Below are positions 1 to 6,656 of a stretch of 9,274 nt of DNA, piece by piece (the first letter of the stretch is position 1; every line of letters begins with the position of its first letter). Origin of the DNA: an uncultured Propioniciclava sp. (GTDB lineage Bacteria > Actinomycetota > Actinomycetes > Propionibacteriales > Propionibacteriaceae). The notes under the pieces are model-generated. The model was not told where the DNA came from, made no database searches, and saw only the letters and a program-made list of their open reading frames with translations. The stretch spans positions 1 to 9,274 of the forward strand of contig CALMPQ010000370.1 of the NCBI GenBank assembly GCA_937872005.1. The letters run 5' to 3'. A program made the translations under genes and the position numbers.

Positions 1-1
1 C

Positions 2-1027
2 GAGCTGGAGTTCGACGAGGCCCTCTACGACGTGGGATCCGAGGACGCGCCCGACTTCGACACCGATCGGATCCGGCTCGGCTACGAGTCGATGGTCAGC
101 CCGCCGAGCCTGTGGGAGTACCACCTCGAGACCGGCGCGCGGCGGCTGCTGAAGCAAACCCCCGTCCTGGACCACCCGACCCAGGGTGCCTACGACGCGA
201 CGGCCTACGTGAGCGAGCGGCTCTGGGCGACCGCCGACGACGGCACGCGGATCCCGATCTCGCTCGTGCGGCACCGCGACACCCCCATCGACGGCACGGC
301 ACCCGGTCTGCTGTACGGGTACGGGGCCTACGAGTCGCCGACCATGCCCTACTTCGCGATGAGCCGGATCTCCCTGCTCGATCGCGGCTTCGTCTTCGCG
401 ATCGCCCACGTGCGCGGCGGGGGCGAGCTGGGGCGTCCGTGGTACGACGGCGGCAAGGAGCTGGCCAAGCCGAACACGTTCTCCGACTTCGTCGCTTGCG
501 GGCGGGTGCTGGTCGAGCAGGGCTATGTGGCCCATGATCGGCTCCTGGCGGAGGGCGGCTCGGCGGGCGGGCTGCTGATCGGCGCGGCCGTCAACCTGGC
601 CCCCGACCTGTTCCGGGCCGTGCACGCCGCGGTGCCGTTCGTGGACGCCCTCACCACCATCCTCAACCCCGACCTGCCGTTGACGGTCATGGAGTGGGAG
701 GAGTGGGGCAACCCGGTGGAGGATGCCGAGGTGTACGCCACCATGAAGGCCTACTCGCCGTACGAGAACGTCCGGGCGGTGGCCTACCCCGCGATCCTGG
801 CCACGACCAGCCTGAACGACACCCGCGTGGAGGTCACGGAGCCGGCCAAGTGGGTCGCACGGCTGCGCGACGTCGCCACCAATGGCCCCGACCGACCCAT
901 CCTGCTGAAGACCGAGATGGTCGCGGGCCACGGGGGCGTGTCGGGGCGGTACAAGGCGTGGCGCGAGCGGGCCTTCCAGCTGGCGTGGCTGGTCGACCAG
1001 GCCGGTGCATCCACCGCAGGAACGTGA
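2..1027 (+). CDS. ptrB: Oligopeptidase B (protease II), C-terminal part, 5' end outside window
   Basis: Serine peptidase of the prolyl oligopeptidase family (S9A), cytosolic, cleaving short peptides after basic residues. The reading frame is open from base 2, so the gene begins upstream and only about 341 C-terminal residues are seen; the family is usually near 690 residues. What remains is the end of the beta-propeller plus the alpha/beta hydrolase domain. The full triad is visible: Ser in GGSAGG (codon at 560), Asp in SLNDTRV (818) and His in AGHGG (929). The stretches RGGGELG, PFVDALTT, EEWGNP and YSPYENV match the E. coli PtrB pattern closely, which separates it from prolyl oligopeptidase proper. 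A GTG at 32 could be mistaken for a start, but similarity continues before it. The gene ends 124 bases before the sigma factor gene on the same strand. Family assignment is firm; exact substrate preference is inferred from the family. Confidence 0.95.
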   Translation, partial: ELEFDEALYDVGSEDAPDFDTDRIRLGYESMVSPPSLWEYHLETGARRLLKQTPVLDHPTQGAYDATAYVSERLWATADDGTRIPISLVRHRDTPIDGTAPGLLYGYGAYESPTMPYFAMSRISLLDRGFVFAIAHVRGGGELGRPWYDGGKELAKPNTFSDFVACGRVLVEQGYVAHDRLLAEGGSAGGLLIGAAVNLAPDLFRAVHAAVPFVDALTTILNPDLPLTVMEWEEWGNPVEDAEVYATMKAYSPYENVRAVAYPAILATTSLNDTRVEVTEPAKWVARLRDVATNGPDRPILLKTEMVAGHGGVSGRYKAWRERAFQLAWLVDQAGASTAGT

Positions 1028-1071
1028 TGTCTGTACGACCACGGTCTCGATTTGGCGCGTCAGGGCACCCC

Positions 1072-1094
1072 TCAGGGCCCGTTCGGGGGTCTGA
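1072..1094 (+). terminator. Weak hairpin after ptrB, possible terminator
   Basis: TCAGGGCCC and GGGGGTCTGA face each other around a GTTC loop. The stem has four outer pairs, a G-T wobble, one mismatch and three inner G-C pairs. It lies 45 bases past the ptrB stop, but no T-tract follows, so it may only slow transcription or be chance in GC-rich DNA. Confidence 0.22.
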
Positions 1095-1095
1095 C

Positions 1096-1121
1096 CGAAC
1101 AAAACGGGGGCGAGACGCGTT
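1096..1121 (+). promoter_or_regulatory. Candidate ECF-sigma-type promoter for the sigma factor gene
   Basis: CGAAC (1096-1100), then exactly 18 bases, then GTT (1119-1121). This matches four of five positions of the GGAAC/T -35 element and the GTT -10 core recognised by SigR/SigH- and SigE-type ECF sigma factors of actinobacteria. It would place the start site roughly 20-25 bases before the ATG at 1152. Known biology: sigB of Mycobacterium tuberculosis is transcribed by SigE and SigH, so such an element is expected at this place. The match is short and was found by eye; no good sigma-70 -10/-35 pair was seen in the same gap. Confidence 0.4.
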
Positions 1122-1151
1122 GTACTGGGTGACGACGAAAGGACGACACGC

Positions 1152-2105
1152 ATGATCTCGACCTCGCACCGTTCCCGCTCCACCGATGGCATCGACGGCA
1201 AGGACTCAGTCGGCCTGTACCTGGACGGCATCGCCAAGACGCCCCTGCTGACGGCCGAAGAGGAAGTGATGCTCGCCCGCGAGATCGAGGCGGGCCTCTA
1301 CGCCGAGTCCATCCTCGAGGGTACCGTCACCACCAAGGAGCGTGGCGGCCGCAAGGCAACCAAGGCCACGACCGAGGAGCTCGAAGCGATCGCCGAGCAG
1401 GGTCGCGCCGCGATGAAGCGCTTCGTCACGGCGAACCTGCGTCTGGTGGTGTCGGTGGCCCGCAAGTACGGCCGCTCCCAGATGCCGCTGCTCGACCTGG
1501 TGCAGGAGGGCAACACCGGCCTGATCCGCGCCGTGGAGAAGTTCGACTACACCAAGGGCTTCAAGTTCTCGACCTACGCGACGTGGTGGGTGCGCCAGTC
1601 GATCAGCCGCGGCATCGCGCAGCAGAGCCGCATCGTGCGCCTGCCCGTGCACGTCGCCGAGCAGATCAACCAGGTCTCGGCCACCCGCCGCAACCTGGAG
1701 CGCAAGCTGGGCCGCGAGCCCGAGGTGCTCGAGATCGCCGACGAGCTCGGCCTCGAGGAGGAGCGGGTGATCGAACTGCTCCGCCTCGCCCGCGACCACG
1801 TCTCGCTGGACGCCCCGGTGGAGGAGGACGGCGACACCGCCCTCGGTGACCTGCTGGCCCGCGACACCACCCCCGGCCCCGACGAGGTCGTGCTGGACGC
1901 TGAGGACCGCGCCCGCCTCGACCACATGCTCGACAGCCTGGACGAGCGCTCCGCCGATGTGGTGCGCCGCCGTTACGGGCTGCTGGACGGCCGGCAGGCC
2001 AAGCTCGCCGACATCGCCAGCGTCTGGGGCATCACGGCCGAGCGCGTCCGCCAGATCGAGCGCCAGGCCATCGCGAAGCTGCGCGACACCACGCTGGCTG
2101 CCTGA
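1152..2105 (+). CDS. sigB: RNA polymerase sigma factor, sigma-70 group 2, SigB-like
   Basis: Promoter-recognition subunit of RNA polymerase, 317 residues. Region 1.2 covers about 18-48 (DSVGLYLDGIAKTPLLT). Region 2 covers about 85-165, with the core-binding and -10 recognition helices (LRLVVSVARKYG, DLVQEGNTGLIRAVEKFD, FSTYATWWVRQSI). Region 3 covers about 166-245. Region 4 covers about 255-312 and ends in a helix-turn-helix that includes ITAERVRQIERQAIAKLR. The long acidic N-terminal extension of actinobacterial SigA/HrdB is missing. The length (SigB of mycobacteria and corynebacteria is near 320-330) and the GIAKTPLLTAEEEV and EAGLYAESILE segments point to the group 2 SigB branch, used in stationary phase and general stress. 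The ATG has GAAAGGA at 1137-1143, eight bases upstream. It is probably transcribed from its own promoter in the 124-base gap and ends at a strong hairpin. A role as the primary sigma factor in this lineage is not excluded. Confidence 0.93.
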   Translation: MISTSHRSRSTDGIDGKDSVGLYLDGIAKTPLLTAEEEVMLAREIEAGLYAESILEGTVTTKERGGRKATKATTEELEAIAEQGRAAMKRFVTANLRLVVSVARKYGRSQMPLLDLVQEGNTGLIRAVEKFDYTKGFKFSTYATWWVRQSISRGIAQQSRIVRLPVHVAEQINQVSATRRNLERKLGREPEVLEIADELGLEEERVIELLRLARDHVSLDAPVEEDGDTALGDLLARDTTPGPDEVVLDAEDRARLDHMLDSLDERSADVVRRRYGLLDGRQAKLADIASVWGITAERVRQIERQAIAKLRDTTLAA

Positions 2106-2130
2106 ACCACCACCGAAGCGGCACCCCAAA

Positions 2131-2162
2131 CCGAGGCCGGATCCGAATGGATCCGGCCTCGG
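2131..2162. terminator. Perfect 14-bp stem hairpin between convergent genes, likely two-way terminator
   Basis: CCGAGGCCGGATCC (2131-2144) and its exact reverse complement (2149-2162) flank the four-base loop GAAT. It lies 25 bases past the sigma factor stop and 21 bases before the tesB stop codon on the other strand, where a shared terminator is expected. No strong T-tract follows on either strand (GCCGTTCT on plus, GGTTTGGGG on minus), as is common for actinobacterial terminators. Confidence 0.8.
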
Positions 2163-2183
2163 GCCGTTCTGGGGGTCGGTGCC

Positions 2184-3053
2184 TCAGACCAAGCCCGTGC
2201 GGGGGCGTTCGTCGGCCATCCGGATCAGGCCCTCCTGCACCGCGTGGGCTCCAAGCACCCCGTCGGCGTCGAACAGCTTGCCGAAGGACAGGCCCAGGGC
2301 GTTGGCCGCGTTCGGCGAACTCTGGTCGTACAGCACCCACTCGTCGACGCGCAGCGGGCGGTGGAACCACATCGAGTGGTCGATGGTGGCCATCTGCAGG
2401 CGCGGCGACCCGAAGGCCTCGGGGTGCGGCAGGGTGCTGACGGCGAGCAGGGTCAGGTCGGAGGCGTAGGCCAGGACCATCTGGTGCAAGCGCTGGTCGT
2501 CGGGCATCTCCCCGACGGACTTGAGCCACACCTGCATCCGCATGCCGTCGGCGTGCTCCCGGTGCGAGTAGCCGACGAAGCGGGTGTCGAGGGCGGCCCA
2601 CTCCTTCTCCCAGACCTCCTTGGTGCGGGGCGAACGCTCCCCCAGCACCTCGGCCAGGGAGGGGCACTGGTCGGGCGGCGTGGGCGGCTTGTGCGGCACG
2701 GCGGCGTGATCGAGCCCCACCTCGGGCAGCTTGAACGACGCCGACATGACGAAGATCTCGCGGTCGAACTGGAACGCCGTCACCCGCCGGGTCGTGAACG
2801 ATCCGCCGTCGCGCGTCAGCGCCACCCGGTAGGTGATCGGGGCGGCCGTCGACCCGGGCCGCAGGAAGTAGCCCTTGAGCGAGTGCGCGACCCGGTCGGC
2901 CGGCACGGTCTCGTAGACGGCGGCCAACGCCTGGGCCATCACCTGACCACCGAAGGTGCGCTGCAGCTCGGTCTCGGGGTGCTCACCGACGAAGGTGGTC
3001 TCGTCGCGCCGATCCAGCGCCAGCAGCGCGAGGACCTCACTGATGTGTTGCAC
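2184..3053 (-). CDS. tesB: Acyl-CoA thioesterase II
   Basis: Cytosolic thioesterase that hydrolyses acyl-CoA to free fatty acid and CoA, 289 residues, as in E. coli TesB (about 286). Two hot-dog domains are visible. The N-terminal one carries FGGQVMAQAL (35-44) and HSLKGYFLRPG (57-67); the C-terminal one carries MATIDHSMWFHRP (221-233). The three TesB active-site residues are all present: Asp199 (YASD), Thr223 (MATIDHS) and Gln273 (VQEG). The start is GTG at 3053 with GAGGAGG at 3063-3057 just upstream, and it lies inside the end of the PAC2 gene (17-base overlap). Translation is therefore probably coupled to PAC2 and the two share a transcript. It is the last gene of the minus-strand run. 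Physiological substrate chain length cannot be told from sequence. Confidence 0.95.
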   Translation of the reverse strand: MQHISEVLALLALDRRDETTFVGEHPETELQRTFGGQVMAQALAAVYETVPADRVAHSLKGYFLRPGSTAAPITYRVALTRDGGSFTTRRVTAFQFDREIFVMSASFKLPEVGLDHAAVPHKPPTPPDQCPSLAEVLGERSPRTKEVWEKEWAALDTRFVGYSHREHADGMRMQVWLKSVGEMPDDQRLHQMVLAYASDLTLLAVSTLPHPEAFGSPRLQMATIDHSMWFHRPLRVDEWVLYDQSSPNAANALGLSFGKLFDADGVLGAHAVQEGLIRMADERPRTGLV

Positions 3054-3948
3054 GGCCCTCCTCGGGGTCGTCGCCCTGCTCGGCCAGGAACTGCTCCACG
3101 GCCGCGCCGATCTCGTCGGCGGACGGCACCGAGGGGCGTCCGGTCGCCTGGAGCTCGTCGTACTGCTGCTCGAGCGCCTTCACGAGGGGGCCCAGCTCGC
3201 CGTCGGACTCCACCTCACCCTCCAGTTGGGAGAGCGTCTGCAGGGCGAGGGTGGCCAACTCGCCGGGGGGCACGTCGAGCCCGGTCGCCTCCCGGATCCG
3301 CTCCAGCGCCGCGAGGGCGCCCGGGGCGTACTGGCCCGGCGCCAGGTAGTGCGGCACGTGGGCGACGAAGCCGCGCCCGAGGCGTCCGGTCTGGCCCGCG
3401 TTCCACTCGATCATGGCCGAGAAACTGCCCGGCACGGTGACGCGGTCGATCCAGACGGGGTTGTCCTGCACCAAGTCGGGGTCGGTTGCGTGCCCGGTCA
3501 CCAGCACCGGGCGCGTGTGCGGCACGCCCATCGGGACGCCCTGTGCGGTCACCAGGAGCGGCACGTCGAGCTGCTCCACGATGCCGAGGACCGCGGCGGC
3601 GGCGCGGTTCCACTGGGTGTCCGGCTCGGGCCCGCTCAGGAGGAGGAAGGCGCGCCCCGAGGCGTCCGTCACCTTGTGGATCGCGAGGCGGTAGTCGGTG
3701 AGGCTGGTCCAGGTGTTGGTGTCGAACACCATCGCCGGGCGGCGCGAGCGGTAGTCGTGCAGTTGGTCGTGGTCGAAGGTGACCATGAGCTCGGGGTTCA
3801 TCGTGCCGAGGATGTGCTCGCTGAGCTGCTTGGCGACCTGACCCGCGTCGACGTAGCCCTCCAAGAGGTGGACGAGCGTGGGGCGGCTCCCCGCCAGGGA
3901 CTCCCAGACGTCCTGCTCCACCGTGTACAGCCCGCCCGGATCCAACAT
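3037..3948 (-). CDS. PAC2-family protein (proteasome assembly chaperone-like domain)
   Basis: A 303-residue protein of the actinobacterial PAC2 family (PF09754), whose bacterial role is unsettled; the domain is shared with archaeal and eukaryotic proteasome assembly factors. The PAC2-like alpha/beta core spans about 22-230. It shows LVHLLEGYVDAGQVAKQL (25-42), a VTFDHDQLHDYRSRRP stretch (56-71) typical of the actinobacterial branch, FLLLSGPEPD (101-110), an MGVPHTRPV loop (140-148) and VPHYLAP (198-204). A charged, probably helical tail follows (about 230-303), including LEQQYDEL and FLAEQGDD. The ATG at 3948 is chosen because residues encoded upstream in the frame are low-complexity and overlap the preceding gene. 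A TACAGT box stands 7 bases before this ATG, so the message may be leaderless; no good ribosome binding site is seen. It is followed by overlapping tesB. In M. tuberculosis a PAC2 protein (Rv2714) also lies close to sigB, which supports an old neighbourhood. Confidence 0.88.
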   Translation of the reverse strand: MLDPGGLYTVEQDVWESLAGSRPTLVHLLEGYVDAGQVAKQLSEHILGTMNPELMVTFDHDQLHDYRSRRPAMVFDTNTWTSLTDYRLAIHKVTDASGRAFLLLSGPEPDTQWNRAAAAVLGIVEQLDVPLLVTAQGVPMGVPHTRPVLVTGHATDPDLVQDNPVWIDRVTVPGSFSAMIEWNAGQTGRLGRGFVAHVPHYLAPGQYAPGALAALERIREATGLDVPPGELATLALQTLSQLEGEVESDGELGPLVKALEQQYDELQATGRPSVPSADEIGAAVEQFLAEQGDDPEEGRATHQ

Positions 3949-3955
3949 GCGCCCT

Positions 3956-3961
3956 ACTGTA
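3956..3961 (-). promoter_or_regulatory. Candidate -10 box, leaderless promoter for PAC2-tesB
   Basis: On the minus strand TACAGT fits the actinobacterial TAnnnT -10 motif and is followed by exactly 7 bases and then the ATG at 3948. That spacing puts transcription start at or next to the start codon, as in leaderless mRNAs, which are common in actinobacteria. No -35 is evident. It lies in the 37-base gap after the DUF2079 gene. Confidence 0.38.
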
Positions 3962-3985
3962 GCCGCGGCGCACCCCCCGGCGGGC

Positions 3986-5383
3986 TCACCCGACGCGCGC
4001 CACGAGCTGGTAGTCGGCCTCGGCGAAGCGCAGTTCCCAGCGAGCCTTGGGGTACTGCCCCTGGGCGTGCTGGACGCCGTCGACCCGGCTGCTCCAGCCC
4101 CCACCGCGATTGTCGATGACGACGAAGTCGGGCAGGGGGTTGCCCTGGTTGGCGATGAAGTAGACGTCGGCGCGGTCCACGAGGCCGTTCATCAGCGAGA
4201 TGTCGCTGGAGACGACCGACCCCTGCGGGACCAGGTCGAGGAGCTTGTCGGCGGCCTGTTGGCGCGGCCCGTCGACCTGCCACGTCGTGGCCTTCGTCAG
4301 CTGTGCCAGGGGCTGCTGGGGCATGACCGCGATCGCGAAGCCGAGCATCATGGCGGGTCCGGCCGTCCCCCACCCCCGCAGCACCGGGTGCTTCGAGGCG
4401 GCGAGGAGGCGGGCACCCTCTGCGGCCGCGACGAACGCGATCGGCATCAGCATGAGGCTGTAGTGCCAGGTCGGCCCCCAGTGGCCGTGCAGCGTCGACA
4501 GGAACCGCCACGCCAGCGTCGGCAAGAGGGCGAGGGCGAGGTTCGAGCGCACCAGCAGCAGCATCGTCGAGGCGAGCAGCATGAACACGGTGAGCATCTT
4601 CTGCTCGTTGGTGAGGATCTCGCCCGCCGTGCCGAACGGATTCGCCAGCACCGCGCCGAGGTCGAGCAGGTGGCCGTAGTCGTACTGGTCGCGGATGTTG
4701 AAGGCCGGCAGGATCACCCGCAGGGTCACGAAGAACCACACGATGCCCCACAGGGCCAGGCCCCCGCCCAGCAGCCACCGGCCCGATCGCCACGCGACGA
4801 GGGCGCCGAAGACGAACACGGTCATGCCCAGGTCCTCCTTGACGAAGACCAGTAGGCCCAGCCAGACCGTGGCCGCGACCCACCGCTCGCGCACCAGCAG
4901 CCACAGCCCGATCGCCAGGATCGGCGCGCCCACCGCCACCTCGTGGAACTGCACGGCCGCCGCCGCCTGGACGCCCCACCCGAACGCGTGGGCGAGCCCG
5001 ATCAGCCAGCCGGCGGCCGGCCCAGCGAGGTGGCGGGCGGCGAGCGCGACGAAGAAGGCAGAGATGCCGAGCAGGATCGCTTGGAGCACCATCAGCGTGT
5101 ACGCCGACGGGAACACCGCGAAGATCGGCGTCAGCAGCGCCAGGATCGGGTGGAAGTGGTCGCCCATGATGTTGTAGCCCGCGCCTTTGATGTGCACGAT
5201 CGGCGCCTCGAACGCGGCGTAGCGCTGCAGGATCTGGGTGAAGATGCCCAGATCCCACGACGGCGACTCGTGTCGCAGCCACTGCAGGGTCGAGAACAGC
5301 AGGTAGGCGGCCGTGGAGGTCAACCCGGCGACCACGGCGCTGGCGTGGGTGGTGGCGAGTCGATGGCGGAGGGTGGTCGGCAC
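3986..5383 (-). CDS. DUF2079 polytopic membrane protein, possibly GT-C glycosyltransferase-like
   Basis: Integral membrane protein of the DUF2079 family (PF09852), 465 residues from the GTG at 5383. About ten to twelve hydrophobic segments fill residues 12-355, and a soluble C-terminal part follows (about 360-465). Family hallmarks near the N-terminus are SWDLGIFTQ (43-51) and GDHFHPILALLTP (74-86), then FHE (146-148) and VKED (181-184). These acidic and His residues in extracytoplasmic loops resemble those of GT-C polyprenyl-phosphate-sugar transferases; catalytic function is inference, as the family is uncharacterised. A GTG at 5392 would give 468 residues and begin one base after the hipA stop. 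I prefer 5383 because TAGGGT stands 7 bases upstream, and GGTGG also sits at ribosome-binding distance. Codons upstream of 5392 encode an Arg/Ser/Pro-rich shadow of hipA. It could be co-transcribed with hipBA or start separately. Confidence 0.85.
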   Translation of the reverse strand: MPTTLRHRLATTHASAVVAGLTSTAAYLLFSTLQWLRHESPSWDLGIFTQILQRYAAFEAPIVHIKGAGYNIMGDHFHPILALLTPIFAVFPSAYTLMVLQAILLGISAFFVALAARHLAGPAAGWLIGLAHAFGWGVQAAAAVQFHEVAVGAPILAIGLWLLVRERWVAATVWLGLLVFVKEDLGMTVFVFGALVAWRSGRWLLGGGLALWGIVWFFVTLRVILPAFNIRDQYDYGHLLDLGAVLANPFGTAGEILTNEQKMLTVFMLLASTMLLLVRSNLALALLPTLAWRFLSTLHGHWGPTWHYSLMLMPIAFVAAAEGARLLAASKHPVLRGWGTAGPAMMLGFAIAVMPQQPLAQLTKATTWQVDGPRQQAADKLLDLVPQGSVVSSDISLMNGLVDRADVYFIANQGNPLPDFVVIDNRGGGWSSRVDGVQHAQGQYPKARWELRFAEADYQLVARVG

Positions 5384-5390
5384 GGCGCCC

Positions 5391-5396
5391 ACCCTA
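5391..5396 (-). promoter_or_regulatory. Candidate -10 box overlapping hipA stop, leaderless start for DUF2079 gene
   Basis: TAGGGT on the minus strand fits TAnnnT, its first three bases being the hipA stop codon, and stands 7 bases before the GTG at 5383. The geometry is the same as at the PAC2 gene. The GGTGG inside it could instead act as a weak ribosome binding site. Confidence 0.3.
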
Positions 5397-6656
5397 GCGA
5401 CCGTGTTCCACCAGCTGGTGGCGTGCCCGCTGGCAGGCGCGGGCGACGGCGTCCACGTAGCGCGTGCGCAGTTCACCGACCCCGGGCAGGTCCGGGAGTG
5501 CATCCAGCGTGGACGCCGCGGCATCGGGCAGCACCCGGGCCAGGTCGTGGAGGCGCGCGAAGCCCTCCTCGACGGAGAGCGCATTGGCCGTGAAGAAGCG
5601 CTCCCAGGCCTCGGGTCCGACCATGCCGAACGTGCGCTGCCCGCCGACCGACATCGCGATCTTGCGCTGGTGCATGATGCCCTCGCCGACGACGTCATAG
5701 GGCAGGGAACTGGCCACGTCGTACAGGGGCGCCAACACGGCGCGTGACCCAGCCAGCAGCACCGAGTAGTTGCGGGCATGCCCGTCGGGCGAGCCGAGCA
5801 GGTAGGTCGCCATCAAGGCCTCGGCGAACCGTTCCGGCGCCCCGGGTGCCCGCGCTCGCAGGAGCGCCACGATGTCCCTGGCCGATGGGCCCCCGTACCG
5901 TTCGTACGTGGTTTGGTTGCCCAGCGCCTGGCACAGGTCCTCCGCATGGATGCGCCGCGCCCCGTCGCCGCGGGTCACCCGGTCGAACCGCGTGACGACG
6001 AGCGCCGGCTGACCATCGAAGTCGCGGTACTCGCTGCGGGCAGCAGCGATCCCGACCCGGCGCAGCACCTCCAGGGACACGTGCTCGTTCAGCGCCTGCA
6101 GCCGCGCCGTCGGCACCCCTGGCTTCAGGATGTGGGTGGACGCCGCAGCTCCCCGGGGGTCGCACCATCGGCCCTCGGCGTCCAGCGCGAGCGTGAACTT
6201 GGACTGTCCCCCGCCGATGCTCCAGCGCTCATCGGCGATCTGCCAGGCGGCTTCGTCACGACGCAGCACGGCCAGCCGCGCGCCGATCCAGGCATCGTCG
6301 ACCGGCACGAGGTCCGCTGGCCGGTGGACCTCCTCCACGCGGTCGACCGGGCACACCTGGACGGCCCCGGGGCAGTCGAGGCCGATGACCGTCAGGAGCG
6401 CCGCAGGATTGGTCGCCCGAACTCCCCCGCGCTCGGCGATGCGGGCCCGTACCTCGCGGTCGGCGGGGAGGAGTCCGTTGACCCACGCCAGGACCACCCG
6501 GTTGCGGTGGTCGAGGGCGCTCACGGGCATGGAGAGGGACAGCGGGGTGGGGTCGTCCTGGGTGAGGTAGGCCTCGTCGTACCGGAACCGGAGACCCGAG
6601 CCCTGGGAGATCGTGCCGACCCGTTGGCCGGACAGGAAGACCGCGAGATCCTTCAT
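5394..6656 (-). CDS. hipA: HipA-family serine/threonine kinase toxin (type II toxin-antitoxin)
   Basis: Toxin kinase of 420 residues, near E. coli HipA (440). In E. coli HipA phosphorylates glutamyl-tRNA synthetase and causes growth arrest and persistence; other HipA relatives have other targets, so the target here is unknown. The N-terminal subdomain (HipA_N, about 1-105) has LSLSMP and WVNGLLPADREVR. The kinase-like HipA_C domain follows. WSIGGGQSK (145-153) matches the P-loop-like segment with the regulatory autophosphorylation serine (Ser146 here, Ser150 in E. coli). THILKPG (174-180) carries the ATP-binding lysine. SPDGHARNYS (289-298) carries the catalytic Asp291 and Asn296, and LYDVASSLP (311-319) the metal-binding Asp313. 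All look intact, so the enzyme should be active. Its ATG overlaps the hipB stop (ATGA), giving translational coupling after the antitoxin; no strong ribosome binding site of its own is seen. The stop TAG abuts the DUF2079 gene. Confidence 0.95.
   Translation of the reverse strand: MKDLAVFLSGQRVGTISQGSGLRFRYDEAYLTQDDPTPLSLSMPVSALDHRNRVVLAWVNGLLPADREVRARIAERGGVRATNPAALLTVIGLDCPGAVQVCPVDRVEEVHRPADLVPVDDAWIGARLAVLRRDEAAWQIADERWSIGGGQSKFTLALDAEGRWCDPRGAAASTHILKPGVPTARLQALNEHVSLEVLRRVGIAAARSEYRDFDGQPALVVTRFDRVTRGDGARRIHAEDLCQALGNQTTYERYGGPSARDIVALLRARAPGAPERFAEALMATYLLGSPDGHARNYSVLLAGSRAVLAPLYDVASSLPYDVVGEGIMHQRKIAMSVGGQRTFGMVGPEAWERFFTANALSVEEGFARLHDLARVLPDAAASTLDALPDLPGVGELRTRYVDAVARACQRARHQLVEHGR

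Noticed and set aside
61..70. CACCGATCGG inside ptrB resembling the hip operator
   Set aside because: Single partial match within a conserved coding region, no array and no promoter context; most likely chance.
1206..2129. Long open frame (307 codons) antisense to the sigma factor gene
   Set aside because: It mirrors a well-conserved sigma-70 gene. Its translation is low-complexity and repetitive in Leu/Gly/His, as expected from GC-rich third positions, and no domain is recognisable.
2244..3440. 398-codon plus-strand frame across tesB and PAC2
   Set aside because: Opposite two recognised genes, composition rich in Gly/Arg/His/Val without any domain, no ribosome binding site seen; a codon-bias shadow.
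3949..4104. N-terminal extension of the PAC2 protein to 4104
   Set aside because: The added residues overlap the DUF2079 gene and are low-complexity; PAC2 homology begins near the ATG at 3948.
3878..4855. 325-codon plus-strand frame opposite the DUF2079 gene
   Set aside because: Gln/His/Glu/Gly-rich shadow with no family similarity; the minus strand has a clear membrane protein.
5393..5779. N-terminal extension of the DUF2079 frame into hipA
   Set aside because: The extra 129 or so residues are Arg/Ser/Pro/Cys-rich, lie wholly inside hipA and lack membrane-protein character.
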